DNA from: Anaerorhabdus sp036636695
Lineage (GTDB): Bacteria; Bacillota_I; Bacilli_A; Erysipelotrichales; Erysipelotrichaceae
NCBI RefSeq assembly: GCF_036636695.1
Contig: NZ_JAVWNW010000002.1
Length of the DNA stretch: 64,000 nucleotides
Direction: 5' to 3' (one strand)
Part shown: one piece after another, positions 16,212-26,000 of the stretch
How the letters are laid out: every line of letters begins with the position of its first letter
Position numbering within the stretch: the stretch's first letter is position 1
Translations under genes and position numbers: made by a program
Notes under the pieces: generated by a model
The model's database searches: none
The model's input: only the letters and a program-made list of their open reading frames with translations
What the model was told of the DNA's origin: nothing

Positions 16212-17105
16212 ATGCGTAAAACAAGACAAAAATCTAAGTTTATCGCTTTATGCATGATGCCATCTATCATATTATTTACATTATTTATGATAGTGCCAAC
16301 AATTAATGTATTTACAATGTCTCTTTATAAATGGGGCGGATTATCAGCGAATAAAACATTTGTGGGATTTAAAAATTTCATGGTTTTAATTCAAGATATG
16401 AATTTTATAAGAGCCTTGCAAAATACATTATTCTTAATTGCGATTGTAACAATCGTAACATTGGTAATTGCAATCGGATTTGCAGCAATATTAGTTCGTG
16501 AAAAGATTAAAGGACAAAATTTCTTTCGAATTGTTTTCTATATTCCCAATATTTTGTCAGTTGTTGTCATATCAGCAATTTTCAGTGCTATCTATGATCC
16601 AAGTACAGGCTTATTAAATAGCTTAATTAGTATTTTTAAACCTGAAACATGGACAACAATCAAATTTTTAGGAAGTCAAAAAATTGTATTGTATTCAATT
16701 GCAGGAGCGATGATTTGGCAAGCAGTTGGTTACTACATGGTTATGTACATGGCGAGCATGAGTTCAATTTCTGTCCATTTATATGAAGCAGCAGATTTAG
16801 AAGGAGCTGGAAAATTTACACAGTTCTTTAATATTACCCTTCCACTAGTATGGTCTAATATTAGAACAACACTTACGTTTTTCATTATTAGTACAATTAA
16901 TTTGAGTTTCTTGTTTACCAAGGTAATGACTAGTGGTGGACCAGATGGTGCAAGTGAAACCGTATTAGGATATTTATATAAACAAGCTTATGACAATGTA
17001 AGCTATGGATATGGTATGGCGATCGGTGCAACAGTTTTCGTAATTTCATTTATTTTGAGTGCAATTATTAATAAAGCAACAGAAAGAAAAGTAATTGAGT
17101 ACTAG
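16212..17105 (+). CDS. Sugar ABC transporter permease 1 (MalF/UgpA/MsmF type)
   Basis: A 297-residue membrane protein with six predicted helices and the inner-membrane EAA loop (YEAADLEGAGKFTQFFNITLPLV, about residues 192-215) that docks the ATPase. It pairs with the permease encoded at 17117 to form the channel for the sugar captured by the lipoprotein. GAAAGGGG precedes the ATG, and the next gene is 11 bases away. Confidence 0.93.
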   Translation: MRKTRQKSKFIALCMMPSIILFTLFMIVPTINVFTMSLYKWGGLSANKTFVGFKNFMVLIQDMNFIRALQNTLFLIAIVTIVTLVIAIGFAAILVREKIKGQNFFRIVFYIPNILSVVVISAIFSAIYDPSTGLLNSLISIFKPETWTTIKFLGSQKIVLYSIAGAMIWQAVGYYMVMYMASMSSISVHLYEAADLEGAGKFTQFFNITLPLVWSNIRTTLTFFIISTINLSFLFTKVMTSGGPDGASETVLGYLYKQAYDNVSYGYGMAIGATVFVISFILSAIINKATERKVIEY

Positions 17106-17116
17106 GGGTAAGAGAA

Positions 17117-17986
17117 ATGAAGAAAAAAAATATAAAACTATATAAAATATTTATCTATATCGCATTAATTGCAGTTGCAATTTCAATCATTGTTCCAGTT
17201 GGCTGGGTATTCATGGCTTCACTTAAACAGAATGCTGAATTTTATACTAGCCCATGGAATTTACCAAATGGCTTTTATATACAAAACTTTATTAATGCTT
17301 TTCAAAAAGCAAAGATGGGTGAATATTTCTTGAATTCGATTATTGTAACAGGGTTAGCATTAGTGATTCTATTAGCCGTTTCATTACCTGCGGCCTATGT
17401 ACTTGCGCGTTTCGAATTTAAATTCAAGAAATTAATTAATACATTATATATGGCTGGATTATTTATCAATGTAAACTATATCGTTGTTCCAATATTCTTA
17501 ATGTTACTTGATTGGGATGATGTTGTATATGAGTTCTTTAAGACTTCATTTTTCTTAGATAACATATTTGTACTTGCTGTAATTTATGCAGCAACTGCTA
17601 TTCCATTTACAGTGTATTTACTTGTAAGTTATTTTAAGACATTACCAAAGACGTATGAAGAAGCAGCACACATTGATGGATGTTCATATTTCCAAACAAT
17701 GATTAAAATTATGATTCCTATGGCAAGACCAAGTATTGTAACAGTTATCTTATTTAATTTCTTAGCTTTCTGGAATGAATATATTATTGCATTAACGTTA
17801 CTACCAGGTGTAAATAAAACTTTACCTGTTGGACTTGTAAGTTTATCACAAGCAGCTCGGGGTAAAGCGGAGTATGGAATGTTGTATGCAGGATTGGTAA
17901 TTGTTATGTTACCAACATTAATTCTATACATGATGGTACAAAAGAAACTAACACAAGGTATGACTGTTGGTGGAATTAAGGACTAG
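17117..17986 (+). CDS. Sugar ABC transporter permease 2 (MalG/UgpE/MsmG type)
   Basis: A 289-residue partner permease with six predicted helices and the EAA loop (TYEEAAHIDGCSYFQTMIKIMIP, about 178-200). The C-terminal TQGMTVGGIKD ending is typical of CUT1 permeases. It lies between permease 1 and a 57-residue membrane protein gene, within the operon that ends in the GH112 phosphorylase gene. Confidence 0.93.
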   Translation: MKKKNIKLYKIFIYIALIAVAISIIVPVGWVFMASLKQNAEFYTSPWNLPNGFYIQNFINAFQKAKMGEYFLNSIIVTGLALVILLAVSLPAAYVLARFEFKFKKLINTLYMAGLFINVNYIVVPIFLMLLDWDDVVYEFFKTSFFLDNIFVLAVIYAATAIPFTVYLLVSYFKTLPKTYEEAAHIDGCSYFQTMIKIMIPMARPSIVTVILFNFLAFWNEYIIALTLLPGVNKTLPVGLVSLSQAARGKAEYGMLYAGLVIVMLPTLILYMMVQKKLTQGMTVGGIKD

Positions 17987-17995
17987 GAGGAAATT

Positions 17996-18169
17996 ATGGG
18001 AAGATTTACAAGAGAAAAACTAATAGGTATGTTGGTCATCTTTATAATTTCTATAATTATGGTTTTTGTAGGACAACGATATACAGGTTATATAGGATTA
18101 GCAACAGAAACAGTAGGGGTCATTGGTTTGATTTTTCTACTTTATTATTACAATAAACAATACAAATGA
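17996..18169 (+). CDS. 57-residue membrane protein in the GH112 operon (DUF6903-like)
   Basis: An ATG at 17996 preceded by TAGGAGG at 6 bases opens a 57-codon frame ending at TGA 18167-18169, fitted exactly between the permease gene (9-base gap) and the GH112 gene (10-base gap). The product has a basic N-terminus (MGRFTREK), a membrane helix (about 9-25), a short loop GQRYTGYIGLA and a second helix (about 37-51) ending in YYYNKQYK. I recall small membrane proteins of this shape, grouped as DUF6903, in galacto-N-biose/lacto-N-biose operons of Bacillota, but cannot confirm it here. The role is unknown; an accessory of the importer is one possibility. Confidence 0.75.
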   Translation: MGRFTREKLIGMLVIFIISIIMVFVGQRYTGYIGLATETVGVIGLIFLLYYYNKQYK

Positions 18170-18179
18170 AGGAGTATTT

Positions 18180-20333
18180 ATGATAAGAGGCGGACGTTTA
18201 ACAATTCCTACTGATTTAGATATGATTGAAGAAACATTAGCACTAAAAGAAGAATTAGATGCTGATGCAATTCGTGACTGTGATGGAACATTGATGCCGA
18301 ATGAATTGTTAGAGTGTGGTGCGAAAGTATACGCAACATATTATACGACAAGAAAAGATAACGAGTGGGCAAAGAATAATCCAGAAGAGGTCCAACAAGA
18401 ATACTTGATAACAGATAGATATACTGCAAAAGCAGATACTTTAGAAATAAAATTAATGCATGGTTTTCATACTCAACAATTAAAAGTAAATGAACTTGAT
18501 GACCCTAAAGAATGGTGGGAAGTCATTGACCGTACGACTGGCGAAATTGTTCCAACAACTGATTGGGAATATGATACTCATACGGGTTGTGTAACTTTAC
18601 AATCTAAAAAATATCATGAGTATACAGTTAGTTTTCTAGCTTTCTTAATTTGGGATCCCGTTCATATGTATAATTTTATTACAAATGATTGGAAAGACGC
18701 TCCACATCAATGTACCTTTGATGTACGTCAACCTAAGACACAACAATATGTTAAAGAAAAACTTCGTAAGTTTTGTGAAGAGAATCCGCATATTGATGTT
18801 ATCCGTTTTACGACTTTCTTTCATCAATTTACATTGACATTTGATGATCAAAAACGTGAAAAATATGTAGAATGGTTTGGTTATAGTGCAAGTGTAAGTC
18901 CCTATATTTTAAGACAATTTGAAAAATGGGCTGGATATAAGTTTAGACCTGAATTTATAGTGGATCAAGGTTACCACAATTCTATCTTTAGAATTCCAAG
19001 TAAAGAATTCAAAGATTTCATTGAGTTTCAACAAATTGAAGTATCTAAGCTTGCAAAAGAGTTGGTAGACATTGTTCATAGCTATGGTAAAGAAGCAATG
19101 ATGTTTTTAGGTGACCATTGGATTGGGACAGAACCTTTTGGTAAATACTTTGCGAATATTGGACTAGATTCAGTGGTAGGTTCAGTAGGTAATGGTGTTA
19201 CCATGCGTATGATTTCTGATATAAAAGGTGTTAAGTATACGGAAGGAAGATTTTTACCTTACTTCTTTCCAGATGTGTTCACAGAAGGTGGCGATCCAAT
19301 CAAAGAAGCAAATGAAAATTGGCTTCAAGCTCGCCGCGCGATGTTGAGAAGTCCGCTAGATCGTATTGGATATGGTGGATATTTAAAACTAGCAACAGAA
19401 TGGCCAAATTTTATTGATACAATTAAAAATGTTATAAGCGAATTCCGACAAATTCATGAATATACCGATGGTACAAAATCATATACGGCACCATTTAAAG
19501 TAGCAATATTAAACTCTTGGGGAAATATTCGTCGTTGGATGAGTAACCAAGTTCATCATGCTATTTGGTATAGAGAAATCTATAGCTATGTAGGTGTGAT
19601 TGAATGTTTAAGCGGTATGCCAATTGATGTAGAATTTATCAATTTTGATGATATACGCCATGGAATTGATCCAAGTATTAAAGTAATAATTAATGCTGGA
19701 ACAACAGGAACATCGTGGACTGGTGGAGAAAACTGGATTGATGAAGAAATTGTTACAAAGATTCGTGAATTTGTGGATCTTGGCGGTGGATTCATTGGCG
19801 TAGGAGAACCAACAGCTTACCAATATCAAGGAAGATATTTTCAATTGAGTGATGTGATGGGTGTAGATAAAGAAGTTGGATTTACATTAAGTCATGATAA
19901 ATATAATTCATTGAATACAAATCATTTTATTCTTGAAGATATTGAAGAAGCAATTGATTTTGGTGAAGGTATGTCAAGTGTATATGCACAAGGAGATCAT
20001 TATCAAGTATTGGCGATGGATCAAAAATATTGTCAACTTGTAACAAATCAATATGGCAAAGGAAGAAGTGTTTATTTTGCAGGACTTCCTTATTCACCAC
20101 AAAATTGTCGTTTGTTGTTAAGAGCAATTTATTTTGCGGCAAGTGAAGAAGAAGCAATGAAGAAATATTTTGTAACAAATATGAATACCGAAATAGCAGC
20201 ATTTGAAAAAGTAAATAAAGTTGTTATTATTAATAATTCAGTAAATGATGTAAATACTGATTTATATGTTGAAGGTAAACTATATAATTCATATAATTTA
20301 AAAGCAATGGAAATGAAATGGATTGATCTTTAA
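18180..20333 (+). CDS. lnpA: GH112 1,3-beta-galactosyl-N-acetylhexosamine phosphorylase
   Basis: A 717-residue cytoplasmic enzyme of GH112 length. It begins GGRLTIPTDLDM and contains DADAIRDCDGT, which holds the conserved aspartate region of the family, followed by the TIM-barrel core and a glutamine-amidotransferase-like middle domain (about 450-650; LNSWGNIRRWM, GGGFIGVGEPTAYQYQGRYFQL). These enzymes split galacto-N-biose (mucin core) or lacto-N-biose (milk oligosaccharides) with phosphate into Gal-1-P and GalNAc or GlcNAc; one GH112 subgroup acts on galactosyl-rhamnose. The importer and the amino-sugar genes in this region favour a hexosamine substrate. The gene ends its operon. Confidence 0.93.
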   Translation: MIRGGRLTIPTDLDMIEETLALKEELDADAIRDCDGTLMPNELLECGAKVYATYYTTRKDNEWAKNNPEEVQQEYLITDRYTAKADTLEIKLMHGFHTQQLKVNELDDPKEWWEVIDRTTGEIVPTTDWEYDTHTGCVTLQSKKYHEYTVSFLAFLIWDPVHMYNFITNDWKDAPHQCTFDVRQPKTQQYVKEKLRKFCEENPHIDVIRFTTFFHQFTLTFDDQKREKYVEWFGYSASVSPYILRQFEKWAGYKFRPEFIVDQGYHNSIFRIPSKEFKDFIEFQQIEVSKLAKELVDIVHSYGKEAMMFLGDHWIGTEPFGKYFANIGLDSVVGSVGNGVTMRMISDIKGVKYTEGRFLPYFFPDVFTEGGDPIKEANENWLQARRAMLRSPLDRIGYGGYLKLATEWPNFIDTIKNVISEFRQIHEYTDGTKSYTAPFKVAILNSWGNIRRWMSNQVHHAIWYREIYSYVGVIECLSGMPIDVEFINFDDIRHGIDPSIKVIINAGTTGTSWTGGENWIDEEIVTKIREFVDLGGGFIGVGEPTAYQYQGRYFQLSDVMGVDKEVGFTLSHDKYNSLNTNHFILEDIEEAIDFGEGMSSVYAQGDHYQVLAMDQKYCQLVTNQYGKGRSVYFAGLPYSPQNCRLLLRAIYFAASEEEAMKKYFVTNMNTEIAAFEKVNKVVIINNSVNDVNTDLYVEGKLYNSYNLKAMEMKWIDL

Positions 20334-20356
20334 GCCGCTAGAAATAGCGGCTTTTT
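20334..20356 (+). terminator. Rho-independent terminator of the GH112 operon
   Basis: GCCGCTA-GAAA-TAGCGGC followed by TTTTT, beginning directly after the stop codon. Confidence 0.93.
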
Positions 20357-20420
20357 GTATGGGGAATAAGTAGTGAATATTTATACGTGAAAATGATAAA
20401 CATGGCAAAGAATGGTGTTA

Positions 20421-20450
20421 AACAAAAAATAAGAAGTCATCTGACTTCTT
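20421..20450 (-). terminator. Rho-independent terminator of the TM2 gene
   Basis: On the minus strand AAGAAGTCA pairs with TGACTTCTT around two bases and is followed by a T-rich tract. The stem overlaps the gene's stop codon. Confidence 0.8.
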
Positions 20451-20691
20451 ACCATTTATTGACGATATATGGATTTGGTTTAGGTATTAAACTAATAAAA
20501 TCAATGACGATGCCAATACCAACTAAACCTAGAGAAAACAAATAAATAAACCCAAGTAAATATTTTCCTTCGTAAAATTTATGTGCTCCGGTATATCCAA
20601 AAAATAGACATAGAACAAGGGTTACATATTTATTTTTATAAACAGGTTCTTCAACTGTAGTTGGCTTTGATTCACGATTAAGTTCAGACAT
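20449..20691 (-). CDS. TM2-domain membrane protein
   Basis: An 80-residue protein. After a polar N-terminus of about 20 residues there are two helices joined by a short turn, matching the TM2 domain: KYVTLVLCLFFGYTGAHKFYEGKYLLG then a second helix from about residue 48 (FIYLFSLGLVGIGIVIDFISL). TM2 proteins are widespread in bacteria and no biochemical function is settled. The gene stands alone, with GAGGTAAC before its ATG and its own terminator. Confidence 0.85.
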   Translation of the reverse strand: MSELNRESKPTTVEEPVYKNKYVTLVLCLFFGYTGAHKFYEGKYLLGFIYLFSLGLVGIGIVIDFISLIPKPNPYIVNKW

Positions 20692-20764
20692 AATGTTACC
20701 TCGAAAGTATATCTTTCATTACTACTTTTACTATAGCACTTTATTTAAAAATGTGGTGAAACAT

Positions 20765-20795
20765 AATAAAAACCTATGTATTGCTACATAGGCTT
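20765..20795 (-). terminator. Rho-independent terminator of the nucleotidyltransferase gene
   Basis: Minus strand: GCCTATGTA pairs with TACATAGG around GCAA, followed by TTTTTATT. Confidence 0.85.
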
Positions 20796-20799
20796 AAGA

Positions 20800-21705
20800 T
20801 TATTTCCACAAATCAAATGGATATAGACCTTTATCTTTGCATTCTTGAAGTTTTTGAACAACCCCAGGTTTATCTTCTTTATAAGTAACACCAAACCAAT
20901 GATCAGCACTACTCATAACTTTTACTTTACATTTTCCTTCTTTTACAAGTTGTCCAACTGCAGTAGGGAGCACGTGTTCACATTTCATTGGATTTTCTTC
21001 AATTCCTTTTCTAATAAAGTCATCGAAGATTTCTTGGCAGTCTTTCAAGATTTTAGGTGTAAATCCCCAGAAATTCATTGAAACAACAGCATCTTCAGAT
21101 AAAGGTTTCCACTCACCATTTTCTTCAAAAATAGGTTTTCCTTGATCATTACGAGCAATTTTTTGAATTTCTACAATCTTAGTAAGATATCCGTCTTCTT
21201 TTTCACAAACACCGCGAGTTACTGTACCATTATCGGTCAATGTGTTGTTGCAAAGATATCCAACCATTCCGTAATTATCATCGCTTACTTCATTTGATAA
21301 GAAATCATAAATTACCTTGAAAGCATCTTTTCCATAATAATCATCAGCATTGCAAATTGCAAAAGGTGCATCTAAATTTTTACAAGCGAGTAGGGCGTGA
21401 GTTGTACCCCAAGGTTTTTCTCTTCCTTCAGGTACTGTAATACCAGATGGAACATCATTGATGTCTTGATAAGCAAATTCAACTTCCATATGTTTTGAAA
21501 CTTTGTCAGTTAAACATTGTTTGAATGCTTCTTCATGTTCTTTGCGAATAATGAGCACTACTTTTTCAAATCCTGCTTCATGAGCATCATAAATTGAGAA
21601 ATCAATAATTGATTCGCCATTATTTCCAACGGTATCAATTTGTTTAAGACCTCCATAGCGGCTACCCATTCCAGCAGCCAAGATAACTAATACTGGTTTT
21701 TTCAT
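20800..21705 (-). CDS. Sugar-phosphate nucleotidyltransferase family protein
   Basis: The start is set at 21705, where AAAGGAGAGAG precedes an ATG encoding MKKPVLVILAAGMGSRYGG; the longer reading frame upstream lacks a ribosome site and would run over the divergent maf promoter. The product is 301 residues, with the nucleotide-binding signature AAGMGSRYGGLKQ near the N-terminus and the metal-binding NADDYYGKDAF near 110. The C-terminal part (FWGFTPKILKDCQEIFDDF) is typical of a group distinct from GalU and RmlA. Its substrate is not defined. Its place next to the GH112 operon makes Gal-1-P or GlcNAc-1-P conversion conceivable, but the genes are on opposite strands. Confidence 0.82.
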   Translation of the reverse strand: MKKPVLVILAAGMGSRYGGLKQIDTVGNNGESIIDFSIYDAHEAGFEKVVLIIRKEHEEAFKQCLTDKVSKHMEVEFAYQDINDVPSGITVPEGREKPWGTTHALLACKNLDAPFAICNADDYYGKDAFKVIYDFLSNEVSDDNYGMVGYLCNNTLTDNGTVTRGVCEKEDGYLTKIVEIQKIARNDQGKPIFEENGEWKPLSEDAVVSMNFWGFTPKILKDCQEIFDDFIRKGIEENPMKCEHVLPTAVGQLVKEGKCKVKVMSSADHWFGVTYKEDKPGVVQKLQECKDKGLYPFDLWK

Positions 21706-21770
21706 ACTCTCTCCTTTAAATATTCTTGAAAATATTATACCATGCTTATAAGGGATTAGAGGTATGAAAT

Positions 21771-22337
21771 ATGAAAAAAGTAGAGTTAATCTTAGCAAGT
21801 TCATCACCAAGAAGAAAAGAATTGATGGAAACAATCGGAATACCTTTTAAAATAGAAGTTTCAGATATCGATGAGTCGATGAATATGGAAAATAATCTAG
21901 TTGAAGAAATTAAAGAACTAGCTTATCGAAAAGCAAAAGTTATTGCAGATCAACATCCTGATGCAGTGATTTTGGGTGCCGATACAATTGTTGTTTATAA
22001 GGATGAAGTATTAGGAAAGCCGATTGACGAACAAGATGCATTTCGTATGTTAAAAAAGCTATCAAATCAAACTCATGAAGTACTTACTGGAGTATGTATA
22101 CTTAATCAAGGTGTGAAGAATACTTATTGTTCAATTAGTGAAGTAACTTTTGCGGAGTTAACAGATGATGAAATATGGAAATATATCAAAACAAAGGATC
22201 CTATGGATAAAGCAGGTGCCTATGGAATCCAAGGATTTGGGGGATGTTTCGTAAAAGAAATTAAAGGTGATTATTATACAATCATGGGATTGCCGCTATC
22301 ACTTGTTTATCATGAGCTAATGAAGATTATTTCTTGA
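21771..22337 (+). CDS. maf: Maf-family nucleotide pyrophosphatase
   Basis: A 188-residue Maf/HAM1-like protein. Motifs seen are LASSSPRRKELM near residue 8 (substrate loop), the catalytic ILGADTIVV region around 67, KLSNQTHEVLTGVC and DKAGAYGIQGFGG near 143. The family hydrolyses dTTP/UTP or modified nucleotides to monophosphates and has been linked to division arrest. The YhdE-like spelling of the motifs suggests dTTP/UTP preference. It is divergent from the nucleotidyltransferase gene and ends 33 bases before tRNA-Thr. Confidence 0.93.
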   Translation: MKKVELILASSSPRRKELMETIGIPFKIEVSDIDESMNMENNLVEEIKELAYRKAKVIADQHPDAVILGADTIVVYKDEVLGKPIDEQDAFRMLKKLSNQTHEVLTGVCILNQGVKNTYCSISEVTFAELTDDEIWKYIKTKDPMDKAGAYGIQGFGGCFVKEIKGDYYTIMGLPLSLVYHELMKIIS

Positions 22338-22370
22338 TATTTTTCCATGTATTCGGTATTATAAAGAGGC

Positions 22371-22444
22371 GCCGCCTTGGTATAGTGGTAACACACATCC
22401 ATGGTAAGGATGAGCGGGCAGTTCAATTCTGCCAGGCGGCACCA
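22371..22444 (+). tRNA. tRNA-Thr (anticodon GGT)
   Basis: Acceptor stem GCCGCCT/AGGCGGC with encoded ACCA end. Anticodon stem CATCC/GGATG with loop ATGGTAA gives anticodon GGT. T stem GGCAG/CTGCC is perfect. An integrase remnant lies 39 bases downstream, so the 3' end probably served as an attachment site. Confidence 0.93.
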
Positions 22445-22483
22445 TTTTCTAATTCGTGGCTTAAATAGCCACTTTTTTAATGC

Positions 22484-22657
22484 TTATTTTATTTTACTGA
22501 CCATTTTTGAAATATTACTTAAATTATTTATGATATTCATCATGCCATCATTACTATCTTTCATTAAATGTGTGTATGTTACTAATGTTATTTTCACACA
22601 ACTATGTCCTAGCTTTTTAGACACTGCAACGATATTAGTTCCGTTATTGATTAGTTT
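22484..22657 (-). pseudogene. C-terminal remnant of a tyrosine recombinase (integrase)
   Basis: Reading the minus strand gives about 57 codons ending at TAA (22484-22486). The peptide contains LINNGTNIVAVSKKLGHS followed by VKITLVTYTHLMKDSND. This is the C-terminal signature of phage/ICE integrases: the LGHS block with the conserved His, then the T-x-x-x-Y-T-H block carrying the catalytic Tyr. An in-frame stop lies immediately upstream and the Arg-containing catalytic core is absent, so the gene is a truncated relic. It sits 39 bases past tRNA-Thr and points towards it, the usual arrangement for an element integrated in a tRNA 3' end. Confidence 0.8.
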
Positions 22658-23056
22658 TTATAATTAAATATAGGATACTTTTAATGCAAAATTCGAATAA
22701 AATAAAATCGATGAACAGCAAAATAAAATGAGTACAAAAATATCATAAATATTCATAATCTCTACTTTTATAGTGGGAGAAATCATATATAATTCATATA
22801 TTTTTCAAAAAAAAGTAATTATAACCAAAATATAACCATTGAAATTCTATAATGAAATATAGAATGGCTATCTTATTGAACTGAATTAAGAAGGGCGAGA
22901 CTTAGAATTTTGAGAGATTGTATGATTTTTGTAGAAAAAAGGAATATAGGTTAGTGAGAGCAGTTGTAATAAAGAATGGATATAAATTCAAAATTTGCTT
23001 GGAGAATTAAAATTAGTATAGATGGTAAGAGAATCAAAACAGGGAGGCGGTATAAT
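22658..23056. other. AT-rich intergenic stretch, decayed accessory DNA
   Basis: No intact gene is seen. The minus strand upstream of the integrase relic is full of stops in all frames. The last 27 codons on the plus strand (22976-23056) form an in-frame extension of the surface protein containing WRIKISIDGKRIKTG, which resembles the arm-binding N-terminus of integrases and may be a second relic. A GGGAGG ribosome site for the surface protein lies at 23042-23047. Confidence 0.5.
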
Positions 23057-26000
23057 ATGATGAAGAGTAAATTAGAAAGGTTACTAAAAGCAGTATTGGC
23101 ATTTGTAATGGCAATAACATTAACAAGTGGTTTTCAAGGGGTTAACGCAGAAGAAGGAGAGAATCCAATTATTCCTTCTGAGGATAATAGTGAAATTTAC
23201 TATAACGTAAATTTTATTTATTTCGAAAATAATATTGAAGTAAATTTAGAGCAACAAGTAAAGGCCGGAGAAGATGCTATAGCTCCTATAGTTGATGTTA
23301 GAGAAGGGTATAGTTTTGCCGGATGGGATAAGGATATAAAAAACATTACTCAAGATATAACAATTACAGCGTTATATACTAAGTTAGAAAAGTACACTAT
23401 AACTGTAAATTATTTATTTAGTGATGGTTCTTTAGCGAGTGAACCATATATATATGAAAATTCATTAAATACTCCATTTTCTGAAAGAATTACATCACCT
23501 ATAGTTGATGGATTTGTGGCAGATAAATTATTTGTTGATGTAAATATAGATGGTAGTAGTAACTTTGTTGAAAATGTAATATATTCAGGATCAAATAAAA
23601 AATATACAGTTCGACATTTACAAGAAAAAATAGATGGGACAGGTTATGACTTAATCGGTTCTGAAGATATAAATGGCACCGTAGGCTTATCAACTTTGGC
23701 AAAGGCAAAAGATTACGAAGGTTTTATAGCTCAGCCCGTCAATAACTATAAATTACCATCAAATGAAGATACAATTATTGATATAAAGTATGATAGATTA
23801 TCATACGTAATTACATTTGATACAAAGGGTGGAACATATATAGATCCAGTTACATATAAATATGGGGAAGCAGTAGCAACTCCAATTAATCCAACAAAGT
23901 TTGGGTATAATTTTGGTGGATGGAGTAATTTACCAATAACGATGCCTGCGAGTGATTTGACGGTCACAGTAAATGAATGGACTCAAAAAGACAGCGCTAG
24001 TTATTCTGTGGTTTATTGGCAACAAAAGGTAACCTTAGATGGATATGATTATGTTGAATCATATTCGAATACAGGTGTAGTAGGAACAACTATAAATTAT
24101 CAAGCGAATACATATGAAGGGTTTACTTTAAATACAGGAAAATCAAGTGAACAAATTAAAATAACAAATGATGGAAAAGCAGTTAAAAATGTTTATTATG
24201 ATAGAAATGTATATACAATAAATTTTTATCTCAAAAGCAATGGTAGATGGCAAGAGAATAAAGACATGCGAATTACTGCAGTTTTTGGTGCGGATGTTTC
24301 TGAAAAGTGGCTACTAAATAATAAAAACTATCTTTGGGCTACTGGACCTAATTCAATAATTTCATATACTTTAGTTATGAACATGCCTAGTAAAAGTTTT
24401 GATGTTTACGGTAAATTAAAAGAAGGAACGGGGCAAGTAATCTATTACGGTGAGAAATTGAATTATGTTAATGAAACAGATCGTTATTATGAATTATCAA
24501 GACTATCCAACATTTCTTTTGGCTATTTAACAGAAGAAGATAAAATGCCTATAACTGGATTTACTTTTGACAGTTGGCAAAAGTATCCCAATAATAATGG
24601 TATTGCATGGTTAAAATACAGTAGAAACACATATAGGATTGATTATCGTAATGTAAAGAATGTAGAGTCAAGTAATTTGAAATATGAAGCATCTATGAAA
24701 AATGTGAATAAGCAAGTTACTTCTCAAAATATTCCAGATGGAATTGATAATGATTACATATTCGATGGCTGGTATTATTCAAGCGATTTTGCAGAAAGCA
24801 CTAAAGTTAATTGGAATGAAAATATGCCTGCAAAGAATTTAATATTATATGCAAAATGGAAAGCACCAATCTATGAAGTTACATTTGAAACTAACAGTTC
24901 AACAGTTTTAGATTCATTAAAAGTTGAAAAAAATACATCAATAAGTCAAATGCCGGAAAATCCACAAAAGGATGGATATATTTTTGGTGGTTGGTATACT
25001 AATGCCAATTTAACGAATAAATATGTTGAAGGACAATTGATAATCTCAAATATAAAACTCTATGCTAAATGGATATCCACTGAAGCAAAATATACGTATA
25101 AAGTTAATTATGTTGATGAGAATAATGCGACTATAGCAGAAAGTGATATCTTCGAAGGAAAAGCTAATAATATTATTACGGTATTTACAAAAGCGATAAA
25201 TGGATATTTACCTATAACAAGTCATCAAGTTGTGAACTTAAATATGAACAATAAGGAATTAACTTTTGTTTATAAAAAAGTTAATGAAATAACATATACA
25301 ATTAATTATGTATATATTGATGAAAATGGTAAAGAAACTAATATCATAGAACCAATTAAGATAAATTCGGTTAATCGAGCAATTGTTGCGATATGTAAAT
25401 CATTTCAAGGGTATGTAATTAAATCCCCTAGTGCCACAGTAATTACATATCAAAATCCAACATATAAATTTATATATGAAAAAATTAATAAAGTATCATA
25501 TAAAGTTAACCACATCAAAAATACAGCAAATGGAATTCAAGAAATAGAAACTGAAACATTGTATGGAAATGTTGGAGAAACAGTTTTTGGTATACCTAAA
25601 ACTTATGCAGGCTATAAAGCTATCACTAGTGTTCAAAATTTAAAAGGTGTTGTTAAATCGAATGGTGAACTCTCAATAAATATTAATTATAATTTAATAT
25701 TATCATTGAAATATTATTCAGACGACAATAAAAACTCAACATTTATCCCAAATATTAATGATAATAATCAGTATTTTGAAGGAAATAAGGTAGTAGTTGC
25801 TGGTGATAATACTCATAAGCTAGATGGAACTCTAAATTATGTTTTACAAGGATGGACAACAAAAGATGTAGTAAATAATTCAGAGAATTTAGTAAATAAG
25901 TTATCAGAATTAATTAATATTAAAAACAGTGAATATTTTGTATCTTTTGGAGATACTTTAACGTTTGAAAATAATGATATAGAATTATACGCGGTATGGG

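Noticed and set aside
20800..22337. Nucleotidyltransferase as a member of the GH112 operon
   Set aside because: It is on the opposite strand with its own terminator and ribosome site; a functional link is possible but not shown.
22401..22667. 88-residue plus-strand reading frame overlapping tRNA-Thr
   Set aside because: It starts inside the tRNA, has no ribosome site and is antisense to the integrase relic, which gives the more meaningful reading.
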